From positions 1 to 44,002 of the forward strand of contig CACZAK010000019.1 in NCBI GenBank assembly GCA_902779075.1: a DNA stretch of 44,002 nt, in the 5' to 3' direction. The notes beneath the pieces were generated by a model that saw nothing but the letters and a program-made list of their open reading frames with translations, had not been told where the DNA came from and ran no database searches. This document shows, in pieces, positions 25,244-33,309 of the stretch (within the stretch, counting starts at the first letter, position 1; each line of letters starts with the position of its first letter). A program made the position numbers and the translations under genes. Origin of the DNA: an uncultured bacterium. Lineage in GTDB: Bacteria > Verrucomicrobiota > Kiritimatiellia > RFP12 > UBA1067.

Positions 25244-28200
25244 ATGTCGTTCAAGTCGTTGAAATCCGCGCGTACACTCACGCGCCATATAGGAATCGCC
25301 GCGCTCGCGGCGGCAATCTGCGTGGCGGCGGCGCCATTATCGTCGTTCGCCGCGGCGAAGTCGGCGACCCTGAAGGCCGCAGGCTACACGAGCTCGACGA
25401 CGCTCACGGGCTTTCAGGCGCTCGTGAAGCTCTCGAATGGCGACGACTACGGCTTCTCATACGCCGAGGCGGGCGGTGCGTCGCATTACATCTGGTTCAC
25501 GAGCGCGGACGGCGCAACCGTCTATCCGCACGAGATCGACAAGTGGGATACGTCGGGCGACTCGTTCGTGTGGGTGCGCCTGCCGGAACTCAAGAAGGGA
25601 ACGACCTTCAAGATGCATTGGAGCGACAGTTCGAGCGACGTCCAGCAGCCCGCCTCCGGCAACGTCTGGGATGGCTACGTCGGCGTCTGGCACATGAACG
25701 AAACTGGTACGACTGCCGAGCCTGACAAAACGGGTCACGGACTCAACGCTACGCCTCTCGACACCAACTCAGGTGGGGTTAGTTTCAATGCTGAAGCTGG
25801 TATTGTAGGCTCGGGCCGGGCGAATTCCTACGCCATGGATGGAAGATATTTCTCCGTCGGTTCCAACGACAACCCCTATCATTCCACGATAACGACAAAG
25901 GCGAATTTCTCTGTGAGCGGCTGGTGGAAGTTGTCGAGCACCCCCAACGGCAACGGGTATCAGCGTCTCATCTGCGGAATGTCTTCGGGAAGCCTTCATT
26001 CCTGGGACGTGTGGAGGGAGAATGGTTCCAACATAGGCGTCCGCAGCGGTGACGGCAGCAACAACACTGGTAACACGGGCTACGGCGTGGCAATCGCCGC
26101 AGGAGATACGTGGCATTATTTGACTGTGGTGTGGGAAGGGACGACAGCAAAGGTTTACAAAAATGGATCGCTCGTCAACACGCAAACGCTTCGTTCCAAT
26201 ACTCATCCCAACAATGTATTCACGATTGGCGGCCGTGTCGGAACCGGCAACCGCAGCTTCGTCGGCACGTTCGACGAGGTGCGCATGTACAACGGCGCAA
26301 TGACAGCGGAGCGCGTTGCGGCCGACTACGCGACGATGAACGATCCCACGACGTTCATCACGCTTGCCTCTGCCCCGCAGGCGGCCGCGCTTACGCACCG
26401 CTGGTCGTTCAACACCGACGGCTACGACTACACCGACTCCGTCACGGGCAATTCCCCTGCAAGTACGTTCGGCGGCGCTGCGAATCGCAAGACAGTTGGG
26501 GGCAAGCTCGTTCTCACGGGCAATGGAAGCGGGCAGGGTTCACTCGGTCTCGGCAAGAACCTTCTCGGTTCGGGTGACGCGACGGTCGAGATATGGGCGA
26601 GCCATGACGCCGTGAAGAATTACGCCCGCGTGTTCGACTACGGCAACGGCTCATACGCAAGCAACCCCGGGCAGACGGACTGCTTCTTGTTCATCTGGAG
26701 CGCCGGAACGGAGGTGTCCAGGGATATTGTCCTGCTGAAAAAGGCGAATGCCACGGCGTTTGAGAGGCACGGTACGATGTCCGCCATGGAGTGGGGGAAG
26801 CAGTACTACTTCGCGGTCACGTTCAAAGACAATGGCGACGGTTCCTCCACGATCAAGTGGATGCGGCGCGATGCCGCCACGGGTGCGCTTGAGCGGTACA
26901 AGGAGGAGACCGTTTCTGGCTGGACGCTGGCCACACTAGCCGCGACGAACCCCGACTTTTGGCTGGGCGTGTCGAAATACAGTAGCGACCATGACGCCAA
27001 CGCGAGCTACGACGAGGTCCGCATCTGGAACGGTGCCCTCGGCGAAGACCAGCTGGCGGCGAACGCGGCGATGGGTCCGAACGCCTTCACGACCGGGCTC
27101 TCCGCGGGATTCAACCTCGCGGCCGGCGCCGTGTTCCGCGTCCCCTCGGCCGGCTATGCGGCATCCGGAGCGGTTACGCTCGGCGCAGGGGCCAAGCTGC
27201 TCTTCGACACCGCGTCGTTCGAAGGCCAGTCCATCACTTTCTCCGCAACGGGCTTTACGGTCCCGTCGGGCGGCATCCTCGACTACGTGGAGCTGACGGA
27301 CTCCGCGAACTTCACGGCATCCCTTTCCGGAAACGTGATAACCGTGACGCGCAACGCATCCGCGCCCGTCACCGCGCAGTGGACGGGCGCATCCGCGCCG
27401 GCGTCCGCCGCAGACCTCGCGGTTGCGGCGAACTGGACGTGCCGCGACGCTTCCGGCAACGTCGTCGCGGGCGTGGTTCCCGGCGCGGCGACGACCATCG
27501 TGATACCCGACGGCACGACCACGTTCACCATCCCGTCCGACGCGGCGCCCACCTGGGCGGGAATTCGCTTCGGCGGACACTCCGGCACGAAGTGGGGGCA
27601 GAACGGCTCGAACGGGACTGGCTCCTCGTACACGTGGCGTGACACCGCCCTCAAGGACTATGCGTTCAAGGGCGACGGCGACCTCGCCAACCTCACTGGC
27701 GCGAACACGTCCTGGCAGACCACCAACATGAAGGCCAAGCGCGTCCGCTTCGACGGCTGGGTCAACATCCCGGCGGAGAAGGCGGGCAGGTGGTACCTGT
27801 CGCAGGCGTTCGACGACTACTTCACGTTCGCGATCGACGGCGAATGGGTGCTGCACAGCAACAACTACAATTACTACACCTACTTGAACTATGACGTCAC
27901 GCCCGGCTGGCACCGCTTCACGGTCGTCTGCGGCGACACGAGCGGCGGCTTTGGTTCCGGCAGCATCGACGTGGGTGGCACGAAGGTGCCGTTCTCCTTC
28001 TCCGTCAACGGCGGCACGGCGCAGCGGTTCGACCAGCTGGCGCAGGGCTCCGGCAACAGCACCGTCCAACTCGCGGCGGACTGCGACTGGAGCGCGCTCG
28101 GCACGATCAACCTCTCGAACGGCACGGTCATCGACCTCAACGGACACAACCTGACGATCTACGATGCCACCGCCGACTTCCTCGGCGCGATGATCACGAA

Positions 28201-31200
28201 CACGTCGGCGACCACATCGACACTCTACTTCGGAAGAGACTACGAATCCAGCGCCGCCAGCATCCAGGAACTCGTCAAGGGCGTCGGCAGTTCGATCATC
28301 GTGGCGCAGAAGGGCGCCATTGTCCCCGACTGGACATGGACGGGCGCGCAGGATGCGACGTTCGCGACTGCGGGCAACTGGGCGAAGGGCGCCTCCGTCG
28401 CGACCGATCTCGCGGGCGCCGTGATCGGCCTCCCGTCCGGCGTGTCGCAGACGTTCTCCTACGTCACGTGGGATCCCGTCGCGCTTTCCACGACCACGTT
28501 CCTTGTGGAGGGATCGGCGGCGTTCAACGACGTGGGCGGGTTCTACCTGAGGAAGCTCATGATTGAGGCGACCGGCCGGATCACGTACGACCCGACGAAG
28601 TTCACCTTCCGCCTCGCCATGCCGCCGGCGTTCGCCTCCGGCGCGAAGATCGCGCTTGCGTCCAAGTACGCCGCCAACACGAAGGGCCGGTTCCTCCTGA
28701 TGACGTGGGACTCCGGATCGCTCGTCATGGACGCCACGGCGCTCACCGACGTGTTCGACGCCGCGAGCGCGAACGGCACGAACCCGAAGGTGTGGGCGGA
28801 GAACTTCGAGGGCGGCGGCGGACGCCTCTGGCTCGACCTCGACTACGGCGCGACGAAGGTGCGGGTGAACGTGCTGCCCGTCGGCGACTCGATCACGCAC
28901 GGCAACGACAACGGATGGGGCAACTGGCGCACGGGCCTCATGAAGAAGCTCGCCGCCGCCGGATACGAGCCGATCGCGAAGGGCCACCGCTACGACCAGA
29001 GCCACGACATCTGCGGGGCGACGATGCCGGACGAGTGGATCAATCACTCCGGCATCGGCGCGCAGCGTCTCATCACCGCCGGCGGGGCCGGAACGATCGA
29101 CGCCATCGAGAACTTCCTCGACCAGGCCGGCGACGTCGATTTCGTGCTGTGCAAGCTCGGCACGAACGACATCTGCGGGAACACCCTGCCGGAAACCCTG
29201 TACGCGGCGTGGACGAACCTCGCGTGGAAGATCCTGAACCAGAAGCCCGCCGTGAAGTTGATCGCTGGCGCGGTGGTCGATATTGACAACGCCACCTGGA
29301 ACCAGCGCGTCGTTTCCTATAATTCGATGGTGAGCAACGCGATCGCGAACGCCATGTTCCCGACGAAGCGGGCGTACTTCGCCGACCTCTACACGCCGTG
29401 CTACCGCCGTGACTCGAACAACATCTACATCGAGGGGACGTTCTACGACGACGGGGTCAACACCCTCCATCCCGACTGGCCCAACACGGACAAGATCGCC
29501 GACGCCTATTGCGCCTCCATCCTCGGCGCGCTCGCCGACGACCCCAGCTTCACGCCCGGACAGGCGGAGGCTAACGTCCCGACGACGAGTGGCGCGGAGA
29601 ACAACGTGCCTGCCGCCTACCTCGACGGCTTCGCCCGCGCCCGCGTGTTCGACGTGGCGGCAAACAACGGCACGAACCTCGCCACGCGCGGAAGCGTCCC
29701 CTACGAGGACTACAGCGGCTCCACCGCCGTCACGCATGGCATCGGCCGCGTGGGCTACTACATCGAGCTGAAGCGCAAGGACGACGGCGTACACCAGTAC
29801 CACGGCCTGACGCGCTGGCTCTGGGTCTCGATGGATGCATTCGGGGACAGGACGATCGACATGGTCGGCGTGCCGCTCGCCAAGGTCTATCAGGGCGCGG
29901 CGGAGCACCTGAAGGTGGCGAGCAACATGCCCGGCATCGGGCAGGTCGCGGCGGACGGAGAGGGTGCGGACGGCTGGATCGAGTTCTGGCCAAGTTCGTA
30001 TGCCAATGGCGGAAGTGGACTCGCCGGCGCTCCGGCAAATACATATAAGTATGACTGGAACGACACCCGCGACAACAACATGTCCGGCTGGGGCTCCATG
30101 CAGGTGCATCTTCTCACGCCCGGCGCGTCGAATCCCGCGCAGGTGCTGTTCGCGTTCAACGGCTGGACGAAGGCCGGCGGCTACGAGATCGGCCTCGGCA
30201 ACCTTGCGAACCAGTATCTCGGATCAATGGACTGGACATTCTCGTCGGACGCGTCGAAGTTCGGCGGCGCGCAGAGAATGTCCGCCGCCGCCTACGAAGT
30301 GGCGCGGATAGAGGTGTGGACGGCTGAGCCCGCCGAACACAAGACCGCCCGCTGGACCGGCGCGGGAGACGGCGAGTCCCTTGACAGCCCCGCCAACTGG
30401 CGCGTGACGCTCGGCGAAACGGTTTTCGCCAACGCCCTCCCGGACGGCGACACCGTTGTCCTGATCGAAGGGCAGGGCATCGACCTGCAGCTTCCCGTCG
30501 GCACGACGCTGACATGTGCGGGATTCGAGATCGGCGACTGCACGCTCGCGGCGGACTGCGACTGGCGCGGGCTTTCCGTCAAGCCCACAATCACCGGCAC
30601 GGCGGACCTCAACGGGCACGTCCTCACGCTCAACAATCTCTCGGCGGAATACGGCTCGACGTTCTCCGGCGGCGCCGGTTCGGTCGTGGAGTTCGTGGTC
30701 GATGAGTCCGCCACGATTGCAAACCTCTACGAGTACACCTACATCGAGAACATCGGCAACCTCGCGTTCTCCGGCAGCGCGAACATCCGTCTCCGTAAGA
30801 TGGACGGCGGCGGGACGCTTACGGCGACGCGGCTTGAACTCGGCAATCAACTGAACGGCGACATGGTGCAGACGAATGGCACGGTCAACATAACAAGTGG
30901 CGCGAACGCGGTCGGTGAAAGTTCGGGCAAGACGGCCACGTACACGATGTCCGGCGGCTCGCTTACTTCGGCGGGTGAATTCAAAGTGGGTGCCAACGGT
31001 ACGGGCGTTTTCAACCAGAGCGGCGGAACGGTGACGTTGAACAACTGGTTCAGTATCGGGCGCAATGCTGGTGGTAACGGCACGTACACCATGACGGGCG
31101 GCTCGCTGACCCACAGCGGCAACACGCTGTGGATCGGCGCTGGCGACAATTGGGGCATGCTTGGCACGGGCACATTGACCATTGGAGGCGACGCGACCGC

Positions 31201-33049
31201 GACTTTCTCGGTAGGCATCGACATTGGACGGAACTACGGCGCGACGGGGAATCTCAACCTGAATGGCGGCACACTGACCGTGAGAGGTGGCTCCGGCTTC
31301 AATGTCGGGCGCGACGGGACCGGCACGCTTTTGCAGAACGGTGGAACCTTGACGGCTAACGAAGGTGGCACTGCGTCGAATATCAACAATGTATGGCGCA
31401 TCGCATGGGGAGTTGGATATACTGGCTCATACACTCTGAACGGCGGCACGGCCATCGCGAAGAGCAATTTTTACATCGGGGATGGTGGAACGGCGACATA
31501 CGTACAGAACGGAGGTACGCTGATCGCGGAGAACGGCGTCACGCTCGCCGTCGGCAACACGGCGCAAACCACATTCACGCTGTCCGGTGGCGTATTCAAC
31601 ACGAAACACATCCAGAAGGGCAGTGGTTCAGTGTCGGCCACTTTCAACGGCGGCACGATTGTCGCGACGAACGTGACGGACGGCGCGAACTTCATCAGAG
31701 GGCTGAACAAAGTGTCATACGGTTCCGGTGGATTTACGCTCGACACGGCGGGCTACGACGTGACGATGGCGACCGCGAGCGGCGCCAACGTAACGGCAGC
31801 CGCCGGGAGCTCGTTCACGAAGACGGGAAGCGGAACGTTGACCGTCGCCGCAGTCCCGCCCGTCGGGAACATGGTCGTGTCCAATGGCACTCTTGCGCTC
31901 ACCGCATCGTACGACAATACCGCGATGCTCGCGCACCGCTGGTCGTTCAACGGCGAGGGCAACGACTACACCGACTCGATCACGGGCACTTCCGCTTCCA
32001 CGTTCGGCAACGCGGATAAACGTGCGACCACTGGCGGCAAGCTCGTCCTCAATGGCAATGGTTCGGGGCAGGGCTCGCTGAACCTCGGCAAGGGCCTTCT
32101 GGGTTTGGGCGACGCGACGGTCGAGATATGGGCGAGCAATGACGCCGTGAAGAATTACGCCCGCGTGTTCGACTACGGCAACGGCTCATACGCAAGCAAC
32201 CCCGGGCAGACGGATTGCTTCTTGTTCATCTGGAGCACCGGAACGGATGCAACCAAGGACATTGTCCAGCTGAAAAAGAATAACACCGCTGTGGTCAACA
32301 AGTCCGGTACGATGTCCGTCATGGAACTCGGGAAGCAGTACTACTTCGCGTTCACGTTCAAGGCCAACGGCGACGGTTCCACCACGGTCAAGTGGATGCG
32401 GCGGAACGCCGTCACGGGTGAGCTTGAGCGGTCCGATGAGGCAACAGTTTCCGACTGGACGCTTGCCACCCTTTTCGCGAAGAACCCTGACTTCTGGCTG
32501 GGCGTGTCGAAATACAGCGGCGACAGCGATGCCAACGCGAGCTACGACGAGGTCCGCATCTGGAACGGCGCATTGAGCGACGAGGCGATTGCGCTCAGTG
32601 CGACGAAGGGGCCGGATGCGACGGCGGCGGACATCGCGGAGATTGTGGCTGCGTCTCCCGCTGGTCGCACGCTCACACTTGAATCCGGCGCGACGCTGAG
32701 CCTTGGCGAGGGCAACACGCTCGTGCAGCCCGTCGTGACGGGCGGCGGCACGGTGAGCGGCGGAACGCTGAAGGTCGCCAACGAACTGCTGGTCACGGAT
32801 TTGAACGACTGCCTAATCGGGGACGGCGGCACGTTGGACATCGACGGCGCGAAGGTGGTGTTCAGTGCAGCTGCTCTGCAAGCGCTTGCGGCGACGGGCA
32901 GGACCTACACCCTCGTCAGCGCGGTGAACGGCGGCACGATCACGGGCAGTCCGCTCCAGCCCACCGGCCTGCCGCCCGGTTGGCGCGTCAAGACGACCTC
33001 CAGCTCCGTGATCCTCCGCAAGGACGGCATGTCCATCCACATCCGCTGA
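25244..33049 (+). CDS. Giant exported multidomain protein: DUF2341, three LamG, PA14-like, SGNH hydrolase, SGGT repeats
   Basis: 2601 aa; ATG 25244 is preferred to GTG 25238 because AGGAG lies 8 nt upstream. Order: signal peptide (1-36); DUF2341 (about 45-130); LamG 1 (147-370); LamG 2 (382-610); PA14-like module (about 775-935); SGNH hydrolase (about 1207-1440) with GDS serine S1216, LGTND (N1308) and LHP histidine H1409; Ig-like or strand-rich modules; Gly/Thr-rich beta-solenoid repeats of the TMSGGSLT or NQSGGTVT type (about 1865-2135); LamG 3 (2229-2450), nearly a copy of LamG 2; a short C-terminal strand. There is no autotransporter barrel, LPXTG or PEP-CTERM tail. It is probably a secreted or surface glycan-binding protein with a carbohydrate-esterase-like activity. 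The catalytic aspartate usually three residues before the SGNH histidine is Asn1406 here, so activity is uncertain. Confidence 0.85.
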   Translation: MSFKSLKSARTLTRHIGIAALAAAICVAAAPLSSFAAAKSATLKAAGYTSSTTLTGFQALVKLSNGDDYGFSYAEAGGASHYIWFTSADGATVYPHEIDKWDTSGDSFVWVRLPELKKGTTFKMHWSDSSSDVQQPASGNVWDGYVGVWHMNETGTTAEPDKTGHGLNATPLDTNSGGVSFNAEAGIVGSGRANSYAMDGRYFSVGSNDNPYHSTITTKANFSVSGWWKLSSTPNGNGYQRLICGMSSGSLHSWDVWRENGSNIGVRSGDGSNNTGNTGYGVAIAAGDTWHYLTVVWEGTTAKVYKNGSLVNTQTLRSNTHPNNVFTIGGRVGTGNRSFVGTFDEVRMYNGAMTAERVAADYATMNDPTTFITLASAPQAAALTHRWSFNTDGYDYTDSVTGNSPASTFGGAANRKTVGGKLVLTGNGSGQGSLGLGKNLLGSGDATVEIWASHDAVKNYARVFDYGNGSYASNPGQTDCFLFIWSAGTEVSRDIVLLKKANATAFERHGTMSAMEWGKQYYFAVTFKDNGDGSSTIKWMRRDAATGALERYKEETVSGWTLATLAATNPDFWLGVSKYSSDHDANASYDEVRIWNGALGEDQLAANAAMGPNAFTTGLSAGFNLAAGAVFRVPSAGYAASGAVTLGAGAKLLFDTASFEGQSITFSATGFTVPSGGILDYVELTDSANFTASLSGNVITVTRNASAPVTAQWTGASAPASAADLAVAANWTCRDASGNVVAGVVPGAATTIVIPDGTTTFTIPSDAAPTWAGIRFGGHSGTKWGQNGSNGTGSSYTWRDTALKDYAFKGDGDLANLTGANTSWQTTNMKAKRVRFDGWVNIPAEKAGRWYLSQAFDDYFTFAIDGEWVLHSNNYNYYTYLNYDVTPGWHRFTVVCGDTSGGFGSGSIDVGGTKVPFSFSVNGGTAQRFDQLAQGSGNSTVQLAADCDWSALGTINLSNGTVIDLNGHNLTIYDATADFLGAMITNTSATTSTLYFGRDYESSAASIQELVKGVGSSIIVAQKGAIVPDWTWTGAQDATFATAGNWAKGASVATDLAGAVIGLPSGVSQTFSYVTWDPVALSTTTFLVEGSAAFNDVGGFYLRKLMIEATGRITYDPTKFTFRLAMPPAFASGAKIALASKYAANTKGRFLLMTWDSGSLVMDATALTDVFDAASANGTNPKVWAENFEGGGGRLWLDLDYGATKVRVNVLPVGDSITHGNDNGWGNWRTGLMKKLAAAGYEPIAKGHRYDQSHDICGATMPDEWINHSGIGAQRLITAGGAGTIDAIENFLDQAGDVDFVLCKLGTNDICGNTLPETLYAAWTNLAWKILNQKPAVKLIAGAVVDIDNATWNQRVVSYNSMVSNAIANAMFPTKRAYFADLYTPCYRRDSNNIYIEGTFYDDGVNTLHPDWPNTDKIADAYCASILGALADDPSFTPGQAEANVPTTSGAENNVPAAYLDGFARARVFDVAANNGTNLATRGSVPYEDYSGSTAVTHGIGRVGYYIELKRKDDGVHQYHGLTRWLWVSMDAFGDRTIDMVGVPLAKVYQGAAEHLKVASNMPGIGQVAADGEGADGWIEFWPSSYANGGSGLAGAPANTYKYDWNDTRDNNMSGWGSMQVHLLTPGASNPAQVLFAFNGWTKAGGYEIGLGNLANQYLGSMDWTFSSDASKFGGAQRMSAAAYEVARIEVWTAEPAEHKTARWTGAGDGESLDSPANWRVTLGETVFANALPDGDTVVLIEGQGIDLQLPVGTTLTCAGFEIGDCTLAADCDWRGLSVKPTITGTADLNGHVLTLNNLSAEYGSTFSGGAGSVVEFVVDESATIANLYEYTYIENIGNLAFSGSANIRLRKMDGGGTLTATRLELGNQLNGDMVQTNGTVNITSGANAVGESSGKTATYTMSGGSLTSAGEFKVGANGTGVFNQSGGTVTLNNWFSIGRNAGGNGTYTMTGGSLTHSGNTLWIGAGDNWGMLGTGTLTIGGDATATFSVGIDIGRNYGATGNLNLNGGTLTVRGGSGFNVGRDGTGTLLQNGGTLTANEGGTASNINNVWRIAWGVGYTGSYTLNGGTAIAKSNFYIGDGGTATYVQNGGTLIAENGVTLAVGNTAQTTFTLSGGVFNTKHIQKGSGSVSATFNGGTIVATNVTDGANFIRGLNKVSYGSGGFTLDTAGYDVTMATASGANVTAAAGSSFTKTGSGTLTVAAVPPVGNMVVSNGTLALTASYDNTAMLAHRWSFNGEGNDYTDSITGTSASTFGNADKRATTGGKLVLNGNGSGQGSLNLGKGLLGLGDATVEIWASNDAVKNYARVFDYGNGSYASNPGQTDCFLFIWSTGTDATKDIVQLKKNNTAVVNKSGTMSVMELGKQYYFAFTFKANGDGSTTVKWMRRNAVTGELERSDEATVSDWTLATLFAKNPDFWLGVSKYSGDSDANASYDEVRIWNGALSDEAIALSATKGPDATAADIAEIVAASPAGRTLTLESGATLSLGEGNTLVQPVVTGGGTVSGGTLKVANELLVTDLNDCLIGDGGTLDIDGAKVVFSAAALQALAATGRTYTLVSAVNGGTITGSPLQPTGLPPGWRVKTTSSSVILRKDGMSIHIR
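26389..27062 (+). repeat. Internal LamG duplication, copy A
   Basis: Encodes LamG 2 of the giant protein. It is repeated at 31927-32590; the stretches 26578-26712 and 32116-32250 differ at only a few bases, while flanks are more divergent. This points to recent duplication or gene conversion. Confidence 0.8.
30865..31660 (+). repeat. Beta-solenoid SGGT repeat region of the first giant gene
   Basis: About a dozen degenerate units of 20-26 codons ending in SGGSLT, SGGTVT, NGGTLT or QNGGTL, as in autotransporter-associated beta-strand repeats. The homologous region in the second giant gene is 41110-41890. Confidence 0.75.
31927..32590 (+). repeat. Internal LamG duplication, copy B
   Basis: Encodes LamG 3 of the giant protein and is the partner of 26389-27062. 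Confidence 0.8.
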
Positions 33050-33055
33050 TGGCGT

Positions 33056-33256
33056 GGTAGGGCCGCCTCGCCGAGGCGGCCGAATGTCCCGGCCCGCTCG
33101 GCGAGCGGGCCGTAGGGTGGGGCGAGCCCTCCGGGCGAGCCGTCACGGCTCGGCGGGACGCCTCGCCCTACCAGGCGGCGGTCGCGGGGCGGCCGCCCTA
33201 CCGGTCCAAAGTCCAAAGTCCTCCCTCCTTTGTCTTTTGTCGTCTGTCCTTTGTCC
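33056..33256. repeat. Cluster of palindromes plus heptad repeat after the first giant gene
   Basis: In order: GGTAGGG with arms GGCCGCCTCG and CGAGGCGGCC (33056-33081); arms GGCCCGCTCG and CGAGCGGGCC (33091-33111); a larger imperfect inverted repeat with GTAGGG at one end and CTCGCCCTAC at the other (33112-33171); a GGCGGTCGC-type palindrome (33175-33204); and a 7-bp-period module (33203-33256). It begins 7 nt after the stop codon, so the hairpins could also end transcription. Confidence 0.8.
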
Positions 33257-33272
33257 AACTTGCGCGTCTGGG

Positions 33273-33302
33273 TTGGCTTTTCGGAGATGATTTTGGTATA
33301 AT
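33273..33302 (+). promoter_or_regulatory. Promoter of the AAA-ATPase/PD-(D/E)XK gene, leaderless layout
   Basis: TTGGCT (33273-33278), 18-bp spacer, TGG plus TATAAT (33297-33302), then 7 nt to GTG at 33310. The placement matches the promoters before 1219, 4387 and 20192. Confidence 0.7.
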
Positions 33303-33309
33303 ACGCGCC

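Noticed and set aside
26936..30109. Long minus-strand open frame (~1057 codons) opposite the giant gene
   Set aside because: It mirrors the codon pattern of the sense gene (GC-rich third positions), gives Arg/Val/Ala-rich low-complexity protein and no known motif.
33056..33171. Rho-independent terminator for the giant gene
   Set aside because: Strong hairpins exist, but no T-run follows any of them; listed as repeats with possible termination activity only.
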